DNA of 6,201 nucleotides, from assembly GCA_902489215.1 (NCBI GenBank), contig CABTZE010000120.1, positions 1 through 6,201 on the forward strand, read 5' to 3'. Shown in pieces: positions 1 to 6,201 of the stretch. The notes under the pieces were generated by a model. That model was not told the origin of the DNA and ran no database searches. It worked only from the letters and a program-made list of their open reading frames with translations. A program made the position numbers and the translations under genes. How positions within the stretch are numbered: the first letter of the stretch is position 1; every line of letters starts with the position of its first letter. The stretch comes from an uncultured Brevibacterium sp. Lineage in GTDB: Bacteria; Actinomycetota; Actinomycetes; Actinomycetales; Brevibacteriaceae.

Positions 1-3
1 ATT

Positions 4-501
4 TCACCTGCCGAACCAGGCGGAATTGCGAATCTGCTTCATCGCCTCTTTCCGCCGCGGACCGGGCAGTGTCTGAACGTACACAACGCCGTTCAGGTGG
101 TCAGTTTCGTGCTGGAGCATTTGCGCGAATACACCCTCACCGCGCAGTTCTACCGGATTGCCGTCAGCGTCGAAGCCCTTGACGGCCGCATATTCCCAGC
201 GCGGGGTGGGAAACTGCAGACCCGGGATCGACAGGCAGCCTTCCGTAATGTCGCGCTTCTCCCCCGATGTTTCAATGATCTCCGGGTTGAAGATTGCACC
301 GGTGCGGCCGTCGACGTCATAGCCGAAAGCTCGCAGGGCAACACCGATCTGCGGCGCTGCCACGGCGGCGCGGCCATCGGGCAGCGAGGAGTCGATGAGG
401 TCCTGCGCCAGCGCCCGAGTGGCCGGCCCGAATTCGGTGACGGGCCGGCACTCAGTGCGCAGAACGGGATCTCCGAAGAGCCTGATGGCTCGTTCAGCCA
501 T
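4..501 (-). CDS. def: Peptide deformylase
   Basis: This is a 165-residue metallo-hydrolase that removes the formyl group from the N-terminal methionine of nascent proteins in the cytoplasm. All three family motifs are visible: motif 1 as AAVAAPQ (residues 45-51, Q51), motif 2 as EGCLS (87-91, metal ligand C89), and motif 3 as HETDH (131-135, ligands H131 and H135, catalytic E132). Length is normal for the family and the C-terminus (AWFGR) is intact, with TGA at 4-6. I chose the ATG at 499-501 because the protein then begins MAERAIRLFGDPVLR, the usual N-terminus; the longer frame from 558 adds 19 residues with no family match. A GGTGG (508-512) lies 6 nt upstream. The gene overlaps the 3' end of pyc by 8 bp, so co-transcription and translational coupling are likely. 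Oddity: the two glycines of the classical GxGxAAxQ motif are R44 and A46. Identification is secure; activity despite the motif change is inferred. Confidence 0.96.
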   Translation of the reverse strand: MAERAIRLFGDPVLRTECRPVTEFGPATRALAQDLIDSSLPDGRAAVAAPQIGVALRAFGYDVDGRTGAIFNPEIIETSGEKRDITEGCLSIPGLQFPTPRWEYAAVKGFDADGNPVELRGEGVFAQMLQHETDHLNGVVYVQTLPGPRRKEAMKQIRNSAWFGR

Positions 502-3500
502 CGATGACCACCACGAGGTCGCCGCCTTCAAGCTGTGCGACGGGCTCGATGGCCACACGCGACACGGTGCCGTCGATGGTTGCCGTGATGGAGGCTTCCA
601 TCTTCATCGCTTCGATCGTCGCGACCGTCTGGCCGGCCTTGACCTTGTCGCCTTCGGCAACCTGGAGGGTGACGACACCCGCGAACGGGCTGGCAATGTG
701 GCCCGGGTTGGATTCGTCGGCGCGTTCGGCAACCGCGATGTCAACTTCAACCGAACGGTCGCGGATCGACAGCGGACGCAGCTGGCCGTTGAGCGTTGCC
801 ATGACATTGCGCATACCGCGTTCGTCCGGCGACGAGATCGCCTGGATGCCGACGAGCAGGGCCTTGCCCTTCTCGATGACGACGGAGTGCTCGTGGCCTT
901 CGCGCACGCCGTACAGGAATTCGTTGGTCTCCAGCACAGACAGGTCGCCGTACTGGTCGATCATGCGGCCGTATTCCTTGGTCGGCTGCGGGAACAGCAG
1001 ACGGTTGAGCGTGTCCTGGCGGGTCTTGCCGGGTTCGCGCAGCAGCTCAGCTTCGTGCGCCTCGAGGTGCTCAGCCGGCTTGACGTGCTTGCGGCCTTCC
1101 AGTGCCTTGGTGCGGAACGGTTCGGGCCAGCCGGCCGGCGGGTCGCCGAGGTCGCCGCTGAGGAATCCAATGACGGAGTCCGGAATGTCGAAGTTCTGGG
1201 GGTTCTCCGCAAACTCCTTGGGGTCGGCGTTGACTGCAACGAGGTGCAGTGCGAGGTCGCCGACAACCTTCGAGGAGGGAGTGACCTTAACGAGGTGGCC
1301 CAGGATCTTGTCGGCTGCTTCGTACATGAGCTCGACTTCTTCGAAGCGTTCGCCCAGGCCGAGTGCAACCGCCTGCTGGCGGAGGTTCGACAGCTGACCC
1401 CCGGGGATTTCGTGGCGGTAGACACGACCCGTCGGTCCCGGCAGACCGGATTCGAACGGCTTGTAGACGTTGCGCACGGCCTCCCAGTACGGTTCGAGGT
1501 CCTGCACGTTGGCCAGGTTGAGGCCGGTGTCGCGCTCGGTGTTCTCGAGGGCTGCCACGAGTGCCGACATGGGCGGCTGGCTCGTGGTGCCGGCCATAGA
1601 TGCGGAGGCGGCGTCAACAGCGTCAACACCGGCTTCCGATGCAGCAAGGAGAGTGGCCAGCTGACCACCGGCAGTGTCGTGGGTGTGCAGGTGCAGCGGC
1701 AGGTCGAACTCGCTGCGCAGAGCCGTGACGAGCTTGGTGGCTGCGGCGGGACGCAGCAGGCCAGCCATGTCCTTAATGGCAAGAACGTGGGCGCCGGCTT
1801 CGACAATCTGCTCTGCAAGGCGCAGGTAGTAGTCGAGGGTGTAGACCTCTTCCTTCGGGTTGAGAAGGTCCGAGGTGTAGCACAGCGCAACTTCGGCAAC
1901 TGCCTTGTCGGTGCCGCGCACGGCCTCGATTGCCGGGCGCATCTGTTCGACGTCGTTGAGGGCGTCGAAGATGCGGAAAACGTCGATGCCGGTGCGGGCG
2001 GCTTCGTCGACGAAAGCATCGGTCACTTCGGTCGGGTACGGCGTGTAGCCGACGGTGTTGCGGCCGCGCAGCAGCATCTGCAGGTTGGTGTTCGGCATTG
2101 CCGCCCGCAGCTTCTCAAGACGCTCCCACGGATCTTCTGCAAGGAAGCGCAGCGCGACGTCGTAGGTTGCGCCACCCCATGCTTCGACCGAGAGCAGTTC
2201 GGGCAGCATCTGGGCGATGTACGGTGCGACGGCTTCGAGGTCGCGGGTGCGCACGCGGGTCGCCAGAAGCGACTGGTGGGCGTCACGGAACGAGGTGTCG
2301 GTCACCTTGAGTTCCTTAGCCTCACGCAGAGCCTTTGCCCAGCCCTCGGGACCGAGTTCGAGCAGGCTGTTGCGCGACGACGTCGGAACTTCGTCGGAGA
2401 GCTTCAGCTCCGGGAGCTTGTCAGAGGGCTTGAGGTCAACCGGTGAGGGGCCGTACGGCTGATTGACAGTGATGTCGGCGAGGTATTCGAGGACCTTCGA
2501 ACCGCGGTCAGCGCCGACGCGTGCTTCCAGCAGGTGGGGGCGCTCTTCGATGAAGTTGGTCGACAGGTCACCGCGAATGAATGCCGGGTCGTCGAGAACG
2601 GCCCGGAGGAAGCCGATGTTCGATGCGACACCGCGGATGCGGAATTCGGCAAGTGCGCGGCGCTGGCGGTTGACCGCAACGTCGTAGGTTGCGCCGCGTG
2701 CGGTGCACTTGACGAGCATCGAGTCGAAGTGGGCTGAAACCTCGGCACCCGCGTAGACGGTCCCGCCGTCCAGGCGTACGCCGGCACCGCCGGCCGAACG
2801 GTATGCGGTGATGGTTCCCGTGTCCGGACGGAAGGAGTTTGCGGGGTCTTCCGTAGTGATGCGGCACTGCACGGCCGCGCCCTTGTAGCTGATCTTGTCC
2901 TGTGTGAGGCCAAGTTCTTCCAGGCTTGCACCTGCGGCAATGCGCATCTGGGCCTGCACGAGGTCGACGTCCGTGATCTCTTCCGTGATCGTGTGCTCGA
3001 CCTGGATGCGCGGGTTCATTTCGATGAAGGCGAACTTGCCTGCGCGCGGGCCGGCGGTTTCAAGCAGGAACTCAACGGTTCCGGCATTCTGGTAGCCGAT
3101 CGAACGAGCGAACTGCAGCGCAGCGTCGTGCATTGCGCTGGCGATCTCGGGGTCGAGGTTCGGTGCGGGGGCGATCTCGACGACCTTCTGGTGGCGACGC
3201 TGGATAGAGCAGTCGCGTTCGAAGAGGTGAACGGCGTTCGAGTCGTTATCGGCCAGAACCTGAACTTCGATGTGGCGCGGCCGCTGAACAGCCTGCTCGA
3301 TGTAGACGGTCGGGTTGCCGAACGCGCCTTCGCCTTCGCGCATCGCGATCTTTGCGGCCTCAACCAGTTCGGTGCGGTTGTCAACGCGGCGCATACCGCG
3401 ACCGCCGCCGCCGGCGACTGCCTTGACGAACAGCGGGAACTCCATGTTCTCCGCTGCTGCAAGCAGTTCGTCGAGGTCGGTCGATGCCGGGGTCGCGTCG

Positions 3501-3895
3501 AGAGTCGGAACTCCTGCTTCACGCGCTGCGGCGATGGCCTCAACCTTGTTGCCTGCCATCTGAAGAACATCCGCGCGCGGACCGATGAAGGTGATTCCCT
3601 CGCGGTCGCAGGCGCGTGCGAGTTCCGGGTTTTCCGACAGGAATCCGTAACCGGGGTATACGGCGTCTGCTCCGGATTCCTTGGCTACGCGAATGATTTC
3701 GTCGACATTGAGGTACGCCCGAACCGGGTGCCCTTCGTCTCCGATCATGTAAGCTTCGTCAGCCTTGAGGCGGTGCTCCGAGTTGCGGTCTTCGTAGGGG
3801 AAGACGGCGACCGTGGACGCACCGAGTTCGTAGGCTGCGCGGAATGCGCGTACCGCGATTTCACCGCGGTTGGCTACCAGGACTTTCTTGAACAT
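494..3895 (-). CDS. pyc: Pyruvate carboxylase
   Basis: This complete 1133-residue cytosolic biotin enzyme carboxylates pyruvate to oxaloacetate using ATP and bicarbonate, refilling the TCA cycle. The single-chain length matches actinobacterial and other homotetrameric enzymes. The biotin carboxylase domain (about 1-455) shows VLVANRGEIA at 6-15, K117, K158, the glycine-rich GGGGRGM loop (162-168), K237, E275, and the EMNPRIQVEH motif with E292, N294, R296 and E300, plus R345. The carboxyltransferase domain (about 525-800) has the TSFRDAHQS motif with metal ligand D538, carbamylation-type lysine K708, and H737/H739 in HLHTHD; T872 in KVTPSSK matches the proton-transfer threonine of characterised enzymes. 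The C-terminal biotin carrier domain (about 1062-1133) carries EAMKM with biotinyl lysine K1098. No key residue is missing. The start is the family-typical MFKKVLVANRGE, preceded by only a weak AGAG ribosome-binding match. It is first in an operon with def and divergent from sbcD. It needs a biotin ligase encoded elsewhere. Acetyl-CoA or aspartate control is known for the family but cannot be read here. Confidence 0.98.
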   Translation of the reverse strand: MFKKVLVANRGEIAVRAFRAAYELGASTVAVFPYEDRNSEHRLKADEAYMIGDEGHPVRAYLNVDEIIRVAKESGADAVYPGYGFLSENPELARACDREGITFIGPRADVLQMAGNKVEAIAAAREAGVPTLDATPASTDLDELLAAAENMEFPLFVKAVAGGGGRGMRRVDNRTELVEAAKIAMREGEGAFGNPTVYIEQAVQRPRHIEVQVLADNDSNAVHLFERDCSIQRRHQKVVEIAPAPNLDPEIASAMHDAALQFARSIGYQNAGTVEFLLETAGPRAGKFAFIEMNPRIQVEHTITEEITDVDLVQAQMRIAAGASLEELGLTQDKISYKGAAVQCRITTEDPANSFRPDTGTITAYRSAGGAGVRLDGGTVYAGAEVSAHFDSMLVKCTARGATYDVAVNRQRRALAEFRIRGVASNIGFLRAVLDDPAFIRGDLSTNFIEERPHLLEARVGADRGSKVLEYLADITVNQPYGPSPVDLKPSDKLPELKLSDEVPTSSRNSLLELGPEGWAKALREAKELKVTDTSFRDAHQSLLATRVRTRDLEAVAPYIAQMLPELLSVEAWGGATYDVALRFLAEDPWERLEKLRAAMPNTNLQMLLRGRNTVGYTPYPTEVTDAFVDEAARTGIDVFRIFDALNDVEQMRPAIEAVRGTDKAVAEVALCYTSDLLNPKEEVYTLDYYLRLAEQIVEAGAHVLAIKDMAGLLRPAAATKLVTALRSEFDLPLHLHTHDTAGGQLATLLAASEAGVDAVDAASASMAGTTSQPPMSALVAALENTERDTGLNLANVQDLEPYWEAVRNVYKPFESGLPGPTGRVYRHEIPGGQLSNLRQQAVALGLGERFEEVELMYEAADKILGHLVKVTPSSKVVGDLALHLVAVNADPKEFAENPQNFDIPDSVIGFLSGDLGDPPAGWPEPFRTKALEGRKHVKPAEHLEAHEAELLREPGKTRQDTLNRLLFPQPTKEYGRMIDQYGDLSVLETNEFLYGVREGHEHSVVIEKGKALLVGIQAISSPDERGMRNVMATLNGQLRPLSIRDRSVEVDIAVAERADESNPGHIASPFAGVVTLQVAEGDKVKAGQTVATIEAMKMEASITATIDGTVSRVAIEPVAQLEGGDLVVVIDG

Positions 3896-3903
3896 CAGGC
3901 AAG

Positions 3904-3907
3904 CTCT
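3904..3907 (-). promoter_or_regulatory. Weak ribosome-binding site of pyc
   Basis: On the minus strand AGAG lies 8 nt before the pyc ATG. The match to the Shine-Dalgarno core is only partial, but the position is right and no better match exists between the leader hairpin and the start codon. Confidence 0.4.
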
Positions 3908-3918
3908 ATTCCGGTTGT

Positions 3919-3934
3919 GCCCCCTTTGAGGGGC
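3919..3934 (-). promoter_or_regulatory. GC-rich hairpin in the probable pyc leader
   Basis: On the minus strand GCCCC and GGGGC can pair around a short TCAAAG interval, with a possible extra T-G pair closing a CAAA tetraloop. It lies 23 nt upstream of the pyc ATG. There is no following T-run, so it is not a simple intrinsic terminator. It could affect mRNA stability or ribosome access, or be incidental in GC-rich DNA. Confidence 0.4.
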
Positions 3935-3957
3935 GGCCTCCAGTTTGTGTCTGAACC

Positions 3958-3963
3958 ACTGTA
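3958..3963 (-). promoter_or_regulatory. Candidate -10 box for pyc
   Basis: Read on the minus strand this is TACAGT, matching the actinobacterial TANNNT consensus. Transcription would start about 7 nt downstream, near 3950, giving a leader of roughly 55 nt that contains the GCCCC/GGGGC hairpin. No good -35 element is seen at standard spacing. This is inferred from pattern and position only. Confidence 0.35.
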
Positions 3964-3975
3964 CCGAATCCGGTA
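3962..3975. promoter_or_regulatory. Imperfect 14-bp palindrome, candidate operator
   Basis: The plus strand reads TACCGAATCCGGTA. Six of seven symmetric pairs match; only the A/C pair beside the central AT fails. It overlaps the last two bases of the candidate pyc -10 box and lies about 60-75 bp upstream of the sbcD start. A dimeric regulator bound here would be expected to affect pyc most directly. I do not recognise the motif as the site of a known regulator. Confidence 0.4.
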
Positions 3976-4023
3976 GTGATCTCCGTCATGCGGCTTACAC
4001 AGGCCCATGTCCGTGCCACCCTC

Positions 4024-4029
4024 TACGCT
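4024..4029 (+). promoter_or_regulatory. Candidate -10 box for sbcD (leaderless)
   Basis: TACGCT matches TANNNT and ends 7 nt before the sbcD ATG at 4037, so transcription would begin at or next to the start codon. This agrees with the absence of any Shine-Dalgarno sequence. Leaderless mRNAs are common in Actinomycetota. No clear -35 box is seen, so the call is tentative. Confidence 0.35.
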
Positions 4030-4036
4030 TGTGCCC

Positions 4037-5155
4037 ATGCGGATCCTTCACACTTCGGACTGGCACATCGGGCGGACGTTCCACGGCTTGAACACCGTTC
4101 CGCATTTCCTTGAGTACGCCGACTTCCTCATTGAGACCATCGAAAACAGCTCAGTCGACGTGCTGCTTGTCTCCGGCGATGTCTTCGATCGGGCCGTGCC
4201 TCCCCTGGATGCTCTGGAAGCCTACGAATCTACGATGGCGCGGGTGCTCGACACCGGTGCCGTTGCGGTGCTTACCAGCGGCAATCATGACTCTCACCAA
4301 AGGCTGGGGGTTGGCCGCCGACTCATGGAGTCATCCGGACTGTTCATCCGCACATCCCTGTCTGACATTGAACGGCCGGTTCTGCTCGGAGACGACGATG
4401 ACCGAGCAGTCGTATACGGCATCCCATATCTGGAGCCCGCCCTCGTCAGCGGTATCTTCGGCACTTCGCGCACACACAGCGCCGTCCTCAAAGAAGCAAT
4501 GGAGCGCATACACGCCCACCGCGTGCAGCACTGCCCTGACCACACGGCTGTCGTCATGGCCCACGGCTTCATAGCCGGTGCCGAGCCCAGCGATTCCGAA
4601 AGGTCAATTGAGATCGGAGGTGTGGGACGTGCAGAAGCGGACCTCTTCACGTGGGCTGACTATGCGGCACTCGGGCATCTGCATCGCCCGCAGACTGTCA
4701 CTCCGAACGTACGGTATTCGGGTTCTCCCCTCCCCTATTCCTTTGCGGAAGCGGGAACAGACAAGCTCATGTGGCTGTACGACACACAGACCAGCGTGAT
4801 TGATTCGGTGACGATCCCCGAGATCCTTCCGATCACCTCTCTTACGGGAAGCGTCGAGGATCTGCTGTTGAAAGCACCGGACCATCAGGGCCGCATTGTC
4901 GAGGTGCGACTGACCAACACCACGGTCCCGCAGGGTGCTCTGAACTCGCTGCGCAAAGCGTTTCCGCAGCTGCTCAGCGTCCAGTGGATCAACCTCGTCC
5001 AGACCGCGGCACAGCCCCGCAGGGAAAAGGAGGCAATCGACGACGCAGAAGTCTTCGCACAGTTCTGTGAAACAACAATCGGTCGCTCACCCTCAGAGTC
5101 AGAACGAGAACTGTTCTCAGAGGCGATGCAGTGGGCTCAGGAGCAAACACGATGA
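4037..5155 (+). CDS. sbcD: Exonuclease subunit SbcD
   Basis: This 372-residue calcineurin-like metallophosphoesterase is the nuclease subunit of the SbcCD complex, the bacterial counterpart of Mre11. With SbcC it opens DNA hairpins and trims blocked or double-stranded ends, with manganese as the usual metal. The metal-binding motifs occur in order: DWH (D8, H10), SGDVFD (D48), SGNHD (N83, H84), H176 in MAHGF, and GHLH (H214, H216). The remainder (about 260-372) is the capping and SbcC-binding part and is poorly conserved. I chose the ATG at 4037 because the family begins MRILHTSDWHIGRT. An in-frame ATG at 4007 would add ten residues without family support. No Shine-Dalgarno sequence precedes 4037, and a TANNNT box lies just upstream, so the mRNA may be leaderless. 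The stop overlaps the sbcC start (ATGA), indicating coupled translation of the two subunits. Length is slightly shorter than the roughly 400 residues of the E. coli protein. Confidence 0.96.
   Translation: MRILHTSDWHIGRTFHGLNTVPHFLEYADFLIETIENSSVDVLLVSGDVFDRAVPPLDALEAYESTMARVLDTGAVAVLTSGNHDSHQRLGVGRRLMESSGLFIRTSLSDIERPVLLGDDDDRAVVYGIPYLEPALVSGIFGTSRTHSAVLKEAMERIHAHRVQHCPDHTAVVMAHGFIAGAEPSDSERSIEIGGVGRAEADLFTWADYAALGHLHRPQTVTPNVRYSGSPLPYSFAEAGTDKLMWLYDTQTSVIDSVTIPEILPITSLTGSVEDLLLKAPDHQGRIVEVRLTNTTVPQGALNSLRKAFPQLLSVQWINLVQTAAQPRREKEAIDDAEVFAQFCETTIGRSPSESERELFSEAMQWAQEQTR
5139..5143 (+). promoter_or_regulatory. Ribosome-binding site of sbcC
   Basis: An AGGAG sits 8 nt before the sbcC ATG, inside the last codons of sbcD. 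It is the best Shine-Dalgarno match in the window. Together with the ATGA overlap it fixes the sbcC start at 5152 and suggests that sbcC can be initiated efficiently by ribosomes arriving from sbcD. Confidence 0.75.
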
Positions 5156-6201
5156 AGTTCCATTCCCTTTCCGTGGAAGGCTTCGGCGCCTTTAACCAAC
5201 GCCAAACGGTCGACTTCGACGCCCTCGCCGATGACGGCCTGTTCCTCATTTCCGGCCCTACGGGGTCCGGCAAGACCACCATCCTCGACGCTGTCACGTT
5301 CGCTCTGTTCGGACGTGTTCCCGGTGTCCGCAACGATGCCGGCGAACTGCGCTCCACCTACGCCGGCCCCAACACGCCGACGACTGTCGTGCTGGAATTC
5401 ACAGCTGATGGACGCAGGTGGAAAGTCGAGCGCAGCCCAAGCTACGACCGCCCAAAGCTGCGCGGTGAAGGCACCACAAAAGAAAAGCCGCGGGCTTATC
5501 TGTTTGAACAGCGCAGCGGACACTGGAAGCCCGTCGCAGATCGCAGTCGGCAGGTGGGAGAAGCTCTTGCACCGGTCATAGGGCTCACTGCTGAGCAGTT
5601 CACCAAGATCGTGTTGCTCCCCCAAGGAGAATTCACGGCTTTTCTCAGAGCCGACCCAGCTGAACGAGAACCCCTGCTGCGCAAGCTGTTCGGCACAGAG
5701 CGCTTCAGCTTGGTGGAAGGCTGGTTCCAACAGCGGGCACACGAAGCCAAGCAGAAGCTCGAAGACATCATGCGGCACCGCCGCAATCTCATGGAGGCGG
5801 CAGCCGAACAGTGCCTCGACCCCCTGGCGGCGCCGGACGACCAGCGGCCGGCCTACGGTGATGTCGTTGCTTTTCTTTCGGCAGCGCAGACAGCAGTTGC
5901 CGAACACGCTGAAACGGCTGCCATTGCCGCTGCAGCCGCAGATGAGCGCGCTAAGCGCCAGAATGAGCGCGCCGCAGCACTGCAAACAGCTGCGGAACAA
6001 GCCGAGAAACTCGAAGAGCACCGACGGCTGGAAGCCGAGCAGGAAAACCAGCGCGAGGCTGTCGACGCCGCCCGCCTCGAGCTCAAACTCAAGCGAGCGG
6101 CCGATCGCATCTTGCCGAGCCTGCGCGAACAGCAGAAAGCTCACCAAGCGCTTTCAGATGCTCGAGGTCAATACGAGCGTGCGCAAGAAGAGCTCAAAGC
6201 A
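5152..6201 (+). CDS. sbcC: Exonuclease subunit SbcC (5' part, cut by window edge)
   Basis: The first 350 codons of the SMC/Rad50-like ATPase that drives the SbcCD nuclease are present; the frame stays open to the last base, so the gene continues outside the window. The N-terminal ATPase lobe begins MKFHSLSVEGFGAF, has Walker A GPTGSGKTT (35-43), and carries the Q-loop LLPQGEF with Q158. A DPAEREPLLRKLFGTERF stretch (168-185) follows, typical of this family where the ATPase head meets the coil. From about 186 on, the sequence is rich in Ala, Glu, Lys, Arg and Gln without glycine clusters, as expected for the ascending coiled coil. The zinc-hook CxxC, descending coil, signature motif and Walker B must lie beyond 6201. 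The start is well supported by AGGAG at 5139-5143 with an 8-nt spacer, and it overlaps the sbcD stop by four bases. No frameshift is seen. A generic Rad50/SMC label is possible, but the sbcD partner makes SbcC clear. Confidence 0.95.
   Translation, partial: MKFHSLSVEGFGAFNQRQTVDFDALADDGLFLISGPTGSGKTTILDAVTFALFGRVPGVRNDAGELRSTYAGPNTPTTVVLEFTADGRRWKVERSPSYDRPKLRGEGTTKEKPRAYLFEQRSGHWKPVADRSRQVGEALAPVIGLTAEQFTKIVLLPQGEFTAFLRADPAEREPLLRKLFGTERFSLVEGWFQQRAHEAKQKLEDIMRHRRNLMEAAAEQCLDPLAAPDDQRPAYGDVVAFLSAAQTAVAEHAETAAIAAAAADERAKRQNERAAALQTAAEQAEKLEEHRRLEAEQENQREAVDAARLELKLKRAADRILPSLREQQKAHQALSDARGQYERAQEELKA

Larger units (their letters stand above)
3896..4036. promoter_or_regulatory. Divergent control region between pyc and sbcD
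   Basis: These 141 bp separate the start codons of two divergent operons and must contain both promoters unless transcription comes from further away. Visible elements are a candidate pyc -10 box, an imperfect palindrome touching it, a GC-rich hairpin in the probable pyc leader, and a candidate sbcD -10 box. No convincing -35 hexamer (TTGACA-like at 16-18 bp) accompanies either -10, which is common in actinobacterial promoters but limits confidence. No small ORF or RNA gene is supported here. Confidence 0.7.

Noticed and set aside
502..558. A 19-residue N-terminal extension of the deformylase from an upstream ATG.
   Set aside because: It lies entirely within pyc coding sequence and does not resemble deformylase N-termini; the internal ATG at 499-501 gives the standard start and an 8-bp overlap.
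395..2446. A 683-codon open frame on the plus strand, antisense to pyc.
   Set aside because: It is fully opposite conserved pyc and def codons, resembles no protein family, and has the low-complexity Val/Gly/Arg/Asp-rich composition expected from reading a GC-biased gene backward.
3919..3934. The GCCCC/GGGGC hairpin as an intrinsic terminator.
   Set aside because: No T-run follows on either strand, and both flanking genes are transcribed away from it.
2993..3976. A 327-codon plus-strand frame opposite the 5' part of pyc.
   Set aside because: It is antisense to the biotin carboxylase domain and has no recognisable motif; its openness follows from pyc codon bias.
4007..4036. A ten-residue N-terminal extension of SbcD from the ATG at 4007.
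   Set aside because: SbcD proteins begin directly at MRILHTSDWH, and there is no ribosome-binding site before 4007. It cannot be excluded without 5'-end data.
5137..6147. A 336-codon minus-strand frame opposite sbcC.
   Set aside because: The plus strand encodes a clear SbcC with Walker A and Q-loop. The reverse frame has no family match, and its Leu/Cys/Phe-rich stretches come from reading coiled-coil codons backward.
5707..6201. Ala/Glu/Gln/Arg-rich region with repeated GCN and GAR codons as a possible tandem DNA repeat.
   Set aside because: No repeat unit recurs at a fixed period; the composition is explained by the SbcC coiled coil.

Overview
The window looks like ordinary chromosomal DNA from a high-GC Gram-positive bacterium (Actinomycetota). 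The evidence is a strong G/C preference at third codon positions, long antisense open frames typical of GC-rich genes, a 1133-residue pyruvate carboxylase of the actinobacterial type, and a deformylase with the GRAxVAAPQ form of motif 1. The genus cannot be fixed from the sequence; a Micrococcales or Corynebacteriales relative is a reasonable guess.

Layout: two short operons diverge from a 141-bp intergenic region (3896-4036). Leftward on the minus strand run pyc (pyruvate carboxylase, complete) and then def (peptide deformylase, complete), which overlap by 8 bp. Rightward on the plus strand run sbcD (nuclease subunit, complete) and then sbcC (SMC-like ATPase subunit, cut by the right edge), joined by an ATGA stop/start overlap. 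Coding density is near total and no other stretch exceeds a few bases. I see no tRNA, rRNA, CRISPR array, insertion sequence or prophage signature.

Function: Pyc makes oxaloacetate from pyruvate and bicarbonate (anaplerosis). Def removes the N-formyl group from nascent proteins. SbcD and SbcC form the bacterial Mre11-Rad50-like complex that cleaves DNA hairpins and blocked ends. The two operons have no obvious functional link and probably share only the intergenic control region. That region holds a near-perfect 14-bp palindrome next to a candidate pyc -10 box, a GC-rich hairpin in the likely pyc leader, and a TANNNT box placed so that sbcD may be leaderless.

I found no convincing undescribed system. 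The points most worth checking are the intergenic palindrome, the pyc leader hairpin, the tight pyc-def pairing, and the altered motif 1 of the deformylase.
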